Assembly (NCBI RefSeq): GCF_041200175.1
Contig: NZ_CP165727.1
Span: 6,513,501 to 6,577,500, forward strand
Direction: 5' to 3'
Length of the DNA stretch: 64,000 nucleotides
Origin: Streptomyces sp. R33
GTDB taxonomy: Bacteria; Actinomycetota; Actinomycetes; Streptomycetales; Streptomycetaceae
The position numbers were made by a program, and so were the translations under genes. Below the pieces are notes generated by a model, which had not been told where the DNA came from, made no database searches, and saw nothing but the letters and a program-made list of their open reading frames with translations. Below are positions 31,758 to 40,600 of this stretch, one piece after another. Position 1 is the first letter of the stretch, and every line of letters starts with the position of its first letter.

Positions 31758-32374
31758 GCGACGTGGCCGGGCTCGCGCTGAAGCCCGCCCTGGAGGCCGT
31801 CCTCATGGTCGTGGACGAGCCTGCGACCGAGGCGCACCTCGCCAAGGTGCTGGACCGCACCCCGCGCGAGGTCGCGGACGCCCTGCGCGAGCTGGCCGAC
31901 GAGTACACCGTCCAGGGGCGCGGCTTCGAGCTGCGGCTCGTCGCCGGCGGCTGGCGTTTCTACACCCGGGCGGAGTACTCCGACGCCGTCGAGCGCTTCG
32001 TGCTGGACGGCCAGCAGGCCCGGCTGACCCAGGCCGCGCTGGAGACCCTGGCGGTCGTCGCGTACCGCCAGCCGGTGAGCCGCTCGCGGGTCTCTGCGGT
32101 CCGCGGAGTGAACTGTGACGGGGTCATGCGGACCCTGCTCCAGCGCGGTCTGGTGGCCGAGGCGGGCACGGAACCCGAAACAGGTGCGATCCTGTACAGG
32201 ACGACGAACTACTTTCTGGAGCGGATGGGCCTGCGCGGCCTGGACGAGCTCCCGGAGCTCGCGCCCTTCCTCCCCGAGGCGGACGCGATCGAAGCCGAGA
32301 CGCTTGAGGGTGTTCCGTCGTTCGATCCGGACGCACCGGATACCGATGAAGACGACAAGACGACGGAACTTTGA
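31754..32374 (+). CDS. scpB: Segregation and condensation protein B
   Basis: 206 residues of tandem winged helices typical of ScpB. LKPALEAVLMVVDEPATEAHLA is the N-terminal helix and ALETLAVVAYRQPVSRSRVSAVRGV is the family signature. It dimerises and binds ScpA in the SMC complex. The ATG at 31754 overlaps the scpA stop (ATGA) and the gene's own stop shares a base with the next start, so scpA, scpB and the pseudouridine synthase form one translation-coupled unit. Confidence 0.96.
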   Translation: MSDVAGLALKPALEAVLMVVDEPATEAHLAKVLDRTPREVADALRELADEYTVQGRGFELRLVAGGWRFYTRAEYSDAVERFVLDGQQARLTQAALETLAVVAYRQPVSRSRVSAVRGVNCDGVMRTLLQRGLVAEAGTEPETGAILYRTTNYFLERMGLRGLDELPELAPFLPEADAIEAETLEGVPSFDPDAPDTDEDDKTTEL

Positions 32375-33702
32375 TGCGAAGCAGCGGCAACGGCAACGGT
32401 GGCGGCAACAGGAACAGCGGCGGCGGCGGTGGTGGCGGGCGCGGTAACTCCCGCGGCGGCTCCTCCTCCGGCGGCGGTGGCTACCGCGGAGGCTCCTCCT
32501 CCGGTGGGGGCGGCTCCCGCGGCGGCTCCGGCGGCGGTGGCTACCGCGGCGGGAGCTCCGGCGGTGGCGGCTACGGCGGCGGCTCCGGCTCCGGCTCGGG
32601 CGCCCCGCGCGACCGGGACCGCGACCAGGCCCCGCAGCGGCCCCGCAACCCCCGCCCCGAGGAGCGCCGCTACGACGTGGGCCCCGAGGGCGAGCGCAGC
32701 CGCGGCGGCGCCAAGGCGGGCGGTGGCGGTGCCCGCGGCGCAGGCGACGCCAACCGCGGTGGCGGTGCCCGCGGTGACGCGGCGCGCGGCGGCGCCAAGG
32801 GCGGTCCCCGCACCTCCAGGACCCCCGGCATCGGCGGGGCCGGCGGCCCGCGCCGCGGCCCCGGCAGCCGCAGCGGGCAGTCCCGCCCCCGCGAGCTGGA
32901 CGCGCGGATCGAGGAGCGCGTGCGCGACCGGTACGCCGACAAGCCCGTGATCAAGACCCCGAAGACCTTCCCGGGCGCCGAGCAGGAAGGCGAGCGCCTG
33001 CAGAAGGTGCTCGCCCGCGCCGGCATGGGCTCGCGGCGCGCGTGCGAGGAACTCATCGAGCAGGCCCGCGTCGAGGTCAACGGCGAGATCGTGCTGGAGC
33101 AGGGCAAGCGGGTCCAGCCGAAGGACGAGATCAAGGTGGACGGCCTGACCGTCGCCACCCAGTCGTACCTGTTCTTCGCGCTGAACAAGCCCGCCGGTGT
33201 CGTCTCCACGATGGAGGACCCGGACGGCCGCCAGTGCCTCGGCGACTACGTCACCAACCGCGAGACCCGCCTCTTCCACGTCGGCCGGCTCGACACGGAG
33301 ACCGAGGGCATCATCCTCCTCACCAACCACGGTGAGCTGGCCCACCGCCTCACGCACCCCAAGTACGGCGTGAAGAAGACGTACGTCGCCGCCATCACCG
33401 GCTCGCTGCCGCGCGACATCGGCAAGCGGCTCAAGGACGGCATCGAGCTGGAGGACGGGTACGCCCGCGCCGACAACTTCCGCGTCCTGGACCAGGTCGG
33501 CAAGAACTACATGGTCGAGGTGACCCTCCACGAGGGCCGCAAGCACATCGTCCGCCGCATGCTGGCCGAGGCGGGCTTCCCCGTCGACAAGCTCGTGCGG
33601 ACCTCCTTCGGTCCCATCGAGCTGGGCGACCAGAAGTCCGGCTGGCTGCGCCGCCTGACGAACACCGAGGTCGGCATGCTCATGCGCGAGGTCGGTCTGT
33701 AG
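32374..33702 (+). CDS. rluB: 23S rRNA pseudouridine synthase (RsuA/RluB family) with Gly-rich N-terminus
   Basis: 442 residues. Residues 1-~190 are low-complexity (GGGG, SSSGGGG, RGG, PRNPRPEER blocks). An S4 RNA-binding domain follows (~208-255: LQKVLARAGMGSRRACEELI), then the RsuA-type catalytic domain with VGRLDTETEGIILLTN, where the Asp is the catalytic residue. The enzyme isomerises a uridine in the 23S rRNA peptidyl-transferase region; RluB is the likeliest assignment from the scpAB context. The ATG at 32374 shares its A with the scpB stop. Confidence 0.92.
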   Translation: MRSSGNGNGGGNRNSGGGGGGGRGNSRGGSSSGGGGYRGGSSSGGGGSRGGSGGGGYRGGSSGGGGYGGGSGSGSGAPRDRDRDQAPQRPRNPRPEERRYDVGPEGERSRGGAKAGGGGARGAGDANRGGGARGDAARGGAKGGPRTSRTPGIGGAGGPRRGPGSRSGQSRPRELDARIEERVRDRYADKPVIKTPKTFPGAEQEGERLQKVLARAGMGSRRACEELIEQARVEVNGEIVLEQGKRVQPKDEIKVDGLTVATQSYLFFALNKPAGVVSTMEDPDGRQCLGDYVTNRETRLFHVGRLDTETEGIILLTNHGELAHRLTHPKYGVKKTYVAAITGSLPRDIGKRLKDGIELEDGYARADNFRVLDQVGKNYMVEVTLHEGRKHIVRRMLAEAGFPVDKLVRTSFGPIELGDQKSGWLRRLTNTEVGMLMREVGL

Positions 33703-33720
33703 CCCCTCCGCTCCGAGCGA

Positions 33721-33760
33721 CGAAAGCCCGCAGTGCCCCCGTGGCACTGCGGGCTTTTCG
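33721..33760 (+). terminator. Terminator after the scpA-scpB-rluB unit
   Basis: A 15-bp perfect stem (33723-33737 with 33743-33757, AAAGCCCGCAGTGCC) ends in CTTTTCG, 21 bp after the stop. It separates the condensin unit from the NAD operon. Confidence 0.9.
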
Positions 33761-33783
33761 CTTGTCAGGGACCCGCCTTCCTG

Positions 33784-33806
33784 TTTATAGTCAATGTGAC
33801 TATTAA
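33784..33806. promoter_or_regulatory. Probable NrtR operator
   Basis: The palindrome ATAGTCA-ATG-TGACTAT (33787-33803) has perfect 7-bp arms, extended by TT/AA pairs at 33784-33785 and 33805-33806 with one unpaired position in between. It lies 21 bp before the pnuC start in the only AT-rich stretch of the region. An NrtR gene is third in the operon. NrtR repressors bind palindromes upstream of NAD genes and release on ADP-ribose; assignment to this site is by context and symmetry. Confidence 0.85.
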
Positions 33807-33827
33807 GGAATGAGGGGGTCGGCCGTC

Positions 33828-34427
33828 ATGAGCTGGACCGAAATCCTGGGGTTCGCCACCGGGGCCCTGTGCGTCTGGCTCGTCGCCCGGCAGCACGTCG
33901 CGAACTGGCCCATCGGCATCGCCAACAACGTCTTCTTCATCGTGCTCTTCGCCCAAGCCGGCCTGTACGCCGACGCCGGGCTCCAGATCGTCTTCATCGC
34001 CCTCGCCGCGTACGGCTGGTGGTCCTGGACCCACGGGGGTGGACCAGGATCCTCAGAGGCCCTGCCGGTGCGCCGCACCACGCGCACCGAATGGGCCGTA
34101 CTGGCCGCGGCGGGGGCGGTGGGGGTGCTCGGGCTGACGCTCCTGCTGAGCCGCGTCACCGACTCCACCGTCCCCTTCTGGGACGCGCTGACCACCGGGC
34201 TCTCGCTCATGGCCACGTACGGCCAGTGCCGCAAGCTCGTCGAGTCGTGGTGGCTGTGGATCGCCGCCGACCTCGTGTACATCCCGCTCTACGCCTACAA
34301 GGGGCTGTACCTGACCTCGGCCCTGTACGTCGGCTTCCTCGCGCTCTGCGTGGTCGGCCTGCTCGGCTGGCGGCGCACGCTGCCGGCGCGGGGCGCCCGT
34401 ACGGCGGCGGCGGAGGCGGCGGCATGA
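33828..34427 (+). CDS. pnuC: Nicotinamide riboside transporter PnuC
   Basis: 199 residues with about seven membrane segments. NWPIGIANNVFFIVLF and YGWWSW are family hallmarks (the tryptophan-rich motif lines the substrate path). It is a facilitator for nicotinamide riboside, which the downstream NadR kinase traps by phosphorylation. The ATG at 33828 is preferred, with GAGGGGG 9 nt upstream; an ATG at 33810 would lie inside that leader. It is the first gene of the four-gene NAD operon. Confidence 0.95.
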   Translation: MSWTEILGFATGALCVWLVARQHVANWPIGIANNVFFIVLFAQAGLYADAGLQIVFIALAAYGWWSWTHGGGPGSSEALPVRRTTRTEWAVLAAAGAVGVLGLTLLLSRVTDSTVPFWDALTTGLSLMATYGQCRKLVESWWLWIAADLVYIPLYAYKGLYLTSALYVGFLALCVVGLLGWRRTLPARGARTAAAEAAA

Positions 34428-35512
34428 GCGGCGCGAGGCGTTTCGGCCACGGTCTCGTCCTGGGCAAGTTCTACCCGCCGCACGCCGGGCACCACCACCT
34501 CGTGCACACCGCCCAGGAGCAGTGCGAGCGGCTGACCGTGCTGGTGTGCGCGGCCTCGGTGGAGTCGGTCCCGCTCGCCGACCGGGTGGCCTGGATGCGC
34601 GAGGCGCACCCGGGGGCGGAGGTCGTCGGCGCGGTCGACGACATCCCGGTCGACCTGCACGATCCGGCGGTCTGGGAGGCGCACATGGCGGTCTTCCGGG
34701 GCGCGGTGCCCGGGCCGGTCGACGCCGTCTTCACCTCGGAGGAGTACGGGACCGAGCTCGCCCGGCGGTTCGGGGCCGAGGCGGTCTGCGTGGACCCGGG
34801 GCGGACGCGGTTCCCCGTCTCCGGCACGGCGGTACGGGCCGACCCGGTCGGGAACTGGGAGTTCCTGGGGCCGGGCGTACGGGCCGCCCTGACCCGGCGG
34901 ATCGTCGTACTCGGCGCCGAGTCGACCGGTACGACCACCCTGTCGCGGGCGCTCGCGGCCCACTACCGGGCGCGCGGCGGGGTGTGGGCCGGGACGGGCT
35001 GGGTCGCGGAGTACGGGCGCAGGTACAGCGAGGAGAAGCTGGCGGCGGCGCGCACGGCGGACCCGGCGGCGACCTGGGAGGACGTGTCGTTCACCGCCGA
35101 GGAGTTCCCGGTGATCGCGCGGCGGCAGGACGCGGAGGAGGAGCGGGCGGCGCGCGCCGGCTCGCCGGTCCTGTTCTGCGACACGGACTCCTTCGCGACC
35201 GGCATCTGGCACGAGCGGTACATGGGATCGCGGAGCGAGGAGGTCGAGAAGATCGCCGCGCTGACGCACCGGGACCTGTACCTGCTGACCGACCACGCGG
35301 ACGTGCCGTTCGAGGACGACGGCCTGCGCGACGGCGAGCACCTGAGACCGTGGATGACGGACCGCTTCCGCGAGGAACTCGAGCGGACCGGCAGGCGTTT
35401 CCTGACCGTGCGCGGGGACCGCGAGGCGCGGCTGGCGACGGCCGTGGCGGCGGTCGACGAACTGCTGGCCCACGGCTGGCACTTCGCGGACCCCCTGCCG
35501 GAGAACCGATGA
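34424..35512 (+). CDS. nadR: NadR-like bifunctional NMN adenylyltransferase / ribosylnicotinamide kinase
   Basis: 362 residues. The N-terminal nucleotidyltransferase has GKFYPPHAGHHH (14-25) and the second motif SGTAVR (~133-138). The C-terminal kinase domain opens with VVLGAESTGTTTL (161-173), a P-loop in which Thr170 stands where Walker A has Lys. LFCDTDSFATGIW (~242) is the substrate-side motif. Unlike E. coli NadR there is no N-terminal HTH, so it is enzymatic only; regulation falls to NrtR next door. The ATG overlaps the pnuC stop (ATGA). Confidence 0.93.
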   Translation: MSGARRFGHGLVLGKFYPPHAGHHHLVHTAQEQCERLTVLVCAASVESVPLADRVAWMREAHPGAEVVGAVDDIPVDLHDPAVWEAHMAVFRGAVPGPVDAVFTSEEYGTELARRFGAEAVCVDPGRTRFPVSGTAVRADPVGNWEFLGPGVRAALTRRIVVLGAESTGTTTLSRALAAHYRARGGVWAGTGWVAEYGRRYSEEKLAAARTADPAATWEDVSFTAEEFPVIARRQDAEEERAARAGSPVLFCDTDSFATGIWHERYMGSRSEEVEKIAALTHRDLYLLTDHADVPFEDDGLRDGEHLRPWMTDRFREELERTGRRFLTVRGDREARLATAVAAVDELLAHGWHFADPLPENR

Positions 35513-36264
35513 CGACCGCGGCCTACGACCCGCACGCCTTCGAACCGTTCGCGGTGACGGTCGACCTGGCGGTGTTCACCGTGCGGGGCGGGGCGCTGCA
35601 CGTCCTGCTGATCCGGCGCGGCCAGGAGCCGCACGCGGGGGCCTGGGCGCTCCCGGGCGGCTTCGTCCTGCCGAGGGAGTCCGCGGAGACGGCGGCCCGC
35701 CGGGAACTCGCCGAGGAGACCGGCCTGCCGGAGGCGGTCGTCGCCGCGCTCCACCTGGAGCAGCTGCGCACGTACAGCGAACCGGACCGCGATCCGCGGA
35801 TGCGGGTCGTCTCGGTGGCCTTCACCGCCCTGGTCCCGGACATGCCAGAGCCGGCGGCGGACGGCGGCGGCGACGCGGACCGGGCGCGCTGGGTACCGGT
35901 GGGGGAGGCCGGGGAGGTCGGGGAGGCTGCGGAGGACCTGGCCTTCGACCACGCGCTGATCCTGGCGGACGCCCGGTCCCGGGTCGGCGCGAAGCTCGAG
36001 TACACCTGCCTGGCGACGGGGTTCTGCCCGCCCGAATTCACCCTCGGGGAGCTCCAGTCCGTCTACGAGACCGTCTGGGGGACCGCCCTGGACCGCCCCA
36101 ACTTCCGCCGCAAGGTCCTGGCCACGCCCGGCTTCGTCGAGGCCGTGCCGGGCGCCGCCCGGCTGACCGGCGGCCGCGGCAAGCCGGCCGCACTGTACCG
36201 GGCGGGCCCGGCGACCGCCCTGCACCCGCCCCTGCTCCGTCCCACGGAAGGACACACGAGATGA
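35509..36264 (+). CDS. nrtR: NrtR, Nudix-related transcriptional repressor of NAD metabolism
   Basis: 251 residues. The N-terminal Nudix domain has a complete box: G51-X5-E57-X7-R65-E66-LAE-E70-T-G72-L. The C-terminal ~90 residues form a winged helix (FTLGELQSVYETVWG, then LDRPNFRRKVL), the DNA-binding part of NrtR. NrtR binds ADP-ribose and then leaves its operator. Because the catalytic box is intact, residual hydrolysis of ADP-ribose is possible. It overlaps nadR and the next gene by 4 bases each, and probably represses its own operon through the palindrome at 33784-33806. Confidence 0.94.
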   Translation: MTTAAYDPHAFEPFAVTVDLAVFTVRGGALHVLLIRRGQEPHAGAWALPGGFVLPRESAETAARRELAEETGLPEAVVAALHLEQLRTYSEPDRDPRMRVVSVAFTALVPDMPEPAADGGGDADRARWVPVGEAGEVGEAAEDLAFDHALILADARSRVGAKLEYTCLATGFCPPEFTLGELQSVYETVWGTALDRPNFRRKVLATPGFVEAVPGAARLTGGRGKPAALYRAGPATALHPPLLRPTEGHTR

Positions 36265-37277
36265 CCCTGAAGAAGCGGGCGGCGACGGGGGCCCTGATCG
36301 GCCTCGCCCTCGGCGACGCGCTGGGCTTCCCGACGGAGTTCAACGACGTCCCCTCGATCCTGGCGAAGACGGGCCCGTGGCGGGACATGGCGCTCCCCCG
36401 CCCGGCGATCGTCACGGACGACACCCAGATGACGCTGGCCCTGGCGCGCGGCATCCGGACGGCGGCAGGAGGCGGGCGCCCGGCCCCCGGTCCGCTCACG
36501 GGCCCGATCCGGGAGGAATTCGTCGCCTGGTACCACTCCCCGGAGAACAACAGGGCGCCCGGCAACACCTGCCTGCGGGCGTGCAGCCTGCTGAACGACC
36601 CCTCCCGGGACTGGCGGGACGCGAGCCAGACCGGCTCGAAGGGCTGCGGGGCGAACATGCGGGTGGTCCCGGTGGGCCTGGTCCCCGGCTGGACGGAGGA
36701 GGAACGCGCCGGCGCGGCCCAGCTCCAGTCGGCCCTGACCCACGGCCACCCGACGGCGCTCGCGGCCTCGGACCTGACGGCCCGGGCGGTGCACCTCCTC
36801 GCGCAGGGCACGGAGGTGACGGGCCTGGTCGGCCAACTCCGCTCGTACGCCCTGCACCACCGCACGCACTACCACGAGCGCTGGCTGGGCGACCTCTGGA
36901 TGCGCACGGCCTCGGACGCGACCCCGGAATCCTTCATCGCCCGCGGCTGGGACGAATGCCTGTCGGCCCTGGACCGCCTGACGGCCGCCCTGCGGACCCC
37001 CTCCCCGGAGACGGACCCGTGCCTGACGACGGGCGACGGCTGGATCGCGGAGGAGGCCCTGGCCACGGCCCTCCAGTGCTTCCTCCTCTTCCCGGAGGAC
37101 CCCCTGACGGCCCTGCGCCGCGCAGCCTGCACGAAGGGCGACTCGGACTCCATCGCCTGCCTGGCCGGCGCCTTCGCCGGCGCCCACCTCGGCGCGGACG
37201 TCTGGCCCCGCGACTGGGAGGGCCGCATCGAGTACCGCGACGAACTCCTGTCCTTCGGCGCCCTCTGGGATGCGTGA
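36261..37277 (+). CDS. ADP-ribosylglycohydrolase (DraG-like)
   Basis: 338 residues. Two metal-binding motifs are clear: TDDTQMT (52-58) and GDSDSIACLAGAFAGA near the C-terminus (the family usually has GDTDTIA). The N-terminal ATGALIGLALGDALGFPTEF is typical. The family removes ADP-ribose from proteins, or acts on small ADP-ribose compounds, using two Mg2+ ions. Placement as the last gene of a NrtR-controlled NAD salvage operon (ATGA overlap) suggests recycling of ADP-ribose, which is also the NrtR ligand. Confidence 0.94.
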   Translation: MTLKKRAATGALIGLALGDALGFPTEFNDVPSILAKTGPWRDMALPRPAIVTDDTQMTLALARGIRTAAGGGRPAPGPLTGPIREEFVAWYHSPENNRAPGNTCLRACSLLNDPSRDWRDASQTGSKGCGANMRVVPVGLVPGWTEEERAGAAQLQSALTHGHPTALAASDLTARAVHLLAQGTEVTGLVGQLRSYALHHRTHYHERWLGDLWMRTASDATPESFIARGWDECLSALDRLTAALRTPSPETDPCLTTGDGWIAEEALATALQCFLLFPEDPLTALRRAACTKGDSDSIACLAGAFAGAHLGADVWPRDWEGRIEYRDELLSFGALWDA

Positions 37278-37296
37278 CACTGGCCGTGGCAGCACA

Positions 37297-37340
37297 CGAG
37301 AAGCCGCAGGCGCATCATTGTGCGCCTGCGGCTTCTCGGT
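37297..37340. terminator. Bidirectional terminator between the NAD operon and the Rhs island
   Basis: A perfect 18-bp stem (37297-37314 with 37321-37338, loop TCATTG) begins 20 bp after the glycohydrolase stop and 19 bp after the stop of the convergent immunity gene. It is followed by GGTTTGG. Confidence 0.9.
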
Positions 37341-37356
37341 TTGGTGCTCCGGTCTG

Positions 37357-37626
37357 TCAGTTTATGGCCACGAACTCGGGAACTCCGACGAGCGCATCTG
37401 GATCATCGAACGATTTGAATTCAAAGGATAGCGGCGCCTTGGCTCGCGAAACTCTGATTCCGTGGAGACAGTTCGCACACCAGAACATGCTGTACCCGAT
37501 CCTGGTTTCGGGATCCCCTATGTAGCGCAGCTTCAATTGCGATTTGCCGCACCTAGGGCAGCTCACGGCAAGGTTTCCATCAATCATCGCAGCCAAAGCC
37601 GACATCCACTGGGCGCGAGCCGTCAC
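37357..37626 (-). CDS. Zinc-ribbon protein, candidate immunity factor for the Rhs toxin
   Basis: 89 residues. Two CxxC pairs, in CPRCGK (~23-28) and FWCANCLHG (~48-56), form a likely zinc ribbon. The rest (FEFKSFDDPDALVGVPEFVAIN) matches no family I know. The GTG start overlaps the stop of the Rhs gene (GTGA), so it is translated from the toxin transcript. A small, orphan, tightly coupled gene directly after a polymorphic toxin tip is the standard place for the cognate immunity protein. Base use is less GC-rich than in neighbouring core genes. Assignment rests on context, not homology. Confidence 0.82.
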   Translation of the reverse strand: MTARAQWMSALAAMIDGNLAVSCPRCGKSQLKLRYIGDPETRIGYSMFWCANCLHGIRVSRAKAPLSFEFKSFDDPDALVGVPEFVAIN

Positions 37627-40600
37627 TGCGAGCCGCCCTGCGACTTGAAGTACTGCCAGAAGGAAGGTTCGATGGCGTGAGCCGTGTCCTCGTATGCTCG
37701 CCCGCCAACGGTGTCTTCAGCGCCCGGCCCGTAGAGTTCGAGCTGCATCACGTGCGTCCTTTCATGGCCAATCGTCTTGACCAAATTCTCCTCGGACGAG
37801 AATGCGTCCGGATAGAAAGTTATTCGCTTTGTGAGGGGATTAGTGTGGCCGTAAAGGTCTTTCCCTATGAGCTCGGACTGCCTGTTGATGGTCCATTTTA
37901 CTCCGGACAGGCTGGCGCCGCCCTGCTGTGCATATTGCTTTACGGTCCTCCGCTGCATCGGGAGGGCCAGTCCGGAAAACTCGCCAGTGTTTACGCCTCG
38001 TCGAAACAGTGCGACCTGTGAGAACTTGGCTGCGGCCGAGGCTTCGGGAGCGGCCGGACCCAGGGGGAGGCTTGCAAGGGCACCGCCCTGGCCAACTCCC
38101 ATATCGAAGGCGGCGCTGCTGATGTCCACGCCGTCCGCTGCGAATTCCTTGCGCATTGCGTCACCCGCGCACTCCACCTCCCCGAAGAGCTTGAACCCCT
38201 GACATGCGAACGTCAGGCCATCCACGATTCCCGTGAGGATGCCGTGCCCGTAGTCACGGTCATTACCGAGAGGCTGATCGACCCACTTGCCGCTGCAGCC
38301 CGCTCGATTGCAGGTGACCTTCCGGTGCCCGCTCTTGGGGCTCGCAGTGGATTTGCCGCCCTGCGGGGCGGTCTGCTGTCGCCGCTTCCGTTCGACGTAA
38401 TCGGGGGCGAGGGTGCCACCGACTGCGTTGACCTCGGTTTCGTAGCGGGTGCCGTAGTCGTACGGGTCGTTGCCGTTATGGCACTTGTACATGCCGCTGG
38501 CGCACTCCTGGAGGGCCAGGCCGGTGGGGTCCCAGTAGGTCCAGGGGTTCTGGTTGGCGTAGGTGTAGCCGTGGAGCTGCTGGGCGTCCTTGAGGTCCAT
38601 GATCGGGTCGACGGATATGAACCGGCCGATCAAGGGGTCGTAGTCGCGGGCTCCGATGTGGGTCAGGCCGCTGTCGGTGTCCTTGGTGCCGCCCACGAAG
38701 GTCTTCTCGCCGGCCCAGCCGGCCGGCTTGGCGCCGCGTTCTCCACCGAAGAGCCCGGTCTTGCGGCGGGTGACGGCCTGCGTGGCGTCGGCGGTGATCT
38801 GGGTGGTGCCCGTGTTGTGGTGGTCGGCCAGCAGGAAGATGAGCTTGCCGCCGGTGCGCATCGCGACCTCGCCGTAGTAGCGAGTGCCCTTGACGGCGCC
38901 TGCCTTGTCGAGGCGGAGTTCGTTGCCTCCAGGGAGGTAGAGGGTGGTGCCGGTCGAATCCTTGCGGAGCAGCCGCTGGCCCGAGGGGTCGTAGGTGAAC
39001 GTGTTGCTGCCGGTGCCCTGGTCGAGGGACTTGAGGCGGCCCTCGGCATCCCAGGTCAGGTACTGGGTGGCACTGGTGCCGCTCTTGCGGGTCTTGGTGT
39101 TGCCGGAGGCGTCGTAGGTGAAGACCTCGTCACGTGGGTTGGTGCCGGTCTGCGTGACCTTGGGCAGGTCGTGCTTGCCGACGGTCGGGGCGGCGTACAT
39201 GCGGACCGTGTCCGCGGTCGGGCCGGAGGCCGTCGTGTGCTGGGTTTCGGTCTTGCGGTTGCCGACAGCGTCGAAGGTGTACGAGGTCCAGTACGGGTCC
39301 TCACCGCCGATCACCGATGCGTTGGGCGCGGCCGCACAGGTCTCGCCCGTGTTGGTCCAGGCCTCGGTGATGCGGTTCAGCGCATCGAGGCTGACGCACT
39401 GGGTGTCGGTGGTGCGGGTGGTGTCCTGGCCGTAGGCGGTGGCGATCGAGGTCAGGCTGCCGGCTGTGTTGTAGCCGTACTTCGTGTCCTCGACGCGCTG
39501 CGGGGCCGTATCGCGGTCGGTATAGGTGCGGGTGACCGCGCCGGTGTGCTCGTCGTATTCCGTCGACCGGTACACGTGCTGGCCCACGGCGCCCATCTCC
39601 GCCCGGGTGGTACGGCCGTAGTGGTCGTACGTCATCGCCGTGACCAGACGGCTGCTGCCGGCGCCCATGTTGTTGAGGAGGCCGGAGACCGACTTGTAGG
39701 TGCTGCCGACCGTCTCCGCAGGCAGGTCGCCCATCGCCGGATGCTTCGTCGTCAACTGCTGACCGGTGATGTTGTACGTGTTCGTCCACTGGTAGGTGCC
39801 CGCCAACGCGCCCGTGTCCGGGGTGGAGGGGATGGTCACCTTGGTCGTCAGCGGCTGGTACGCGTCGTTGAAGAGCATGACCTCCGATTCGAAGGCCTTG
39901 CCGTCCACGTAGCGGGTCGACTTGGTGAGCTGCCCCTTGGCGACCGTGTCGTAGACCGACGAGGTCAGGAGCGTGGCACCCTGCTTGATCGCGGTGACGC
40001 GGCCCAGCTCGTCGTAATCATTGTGCAGCGTGACGCCACGGGCATCCGTGACGTCCGTTGCACGACCGCCCACGTCGTAGGTGGTCTTGGTGACTCCCTT
40101 GTCCGGGTCACTCGTCTCGATCTGCTGGCCGCGGACGTCGTACGTGTACGTCCACTTGGCAGTACCGGCGTCGGTGACCTGTCCCAGCCGTCCGAGCCTG
40201 TTGTACGTGTACAGCGTGGAGTGCGAGGACGTACGCGCCGCGTCCGTGTACTCCTTGGTCTCGACCGTGCGTCCGAGGGCGTCCACCACGGTCGTGGTGG
40301 CCGTGCCGCCCGGCGGGGGCACGACCGTGGTCGTGTCACCGGTGTAGGCGGTGGTGGTGCGCTTGGTCTCCGTGCCGAACTTCTTCGCCACGACGGCCGT
40401 CACCCGGCCCGCACCGTCGTACTCCGTGTCCGTGGACGCCGGGTACAAAGTCTGCTGACCCGTCACCAGCTCCGGTCCCGGGGTCCCCTCGGCGTAGTAC
40501 GTCCCGGAACTGCGCCAGGCCTTGCCTAGGGTGTTGAAGAATGTTTCCGTGATCAGACGCCCTGACAGATCGGGCGACTGCGCCTGGGTCTGGCGCTGGC

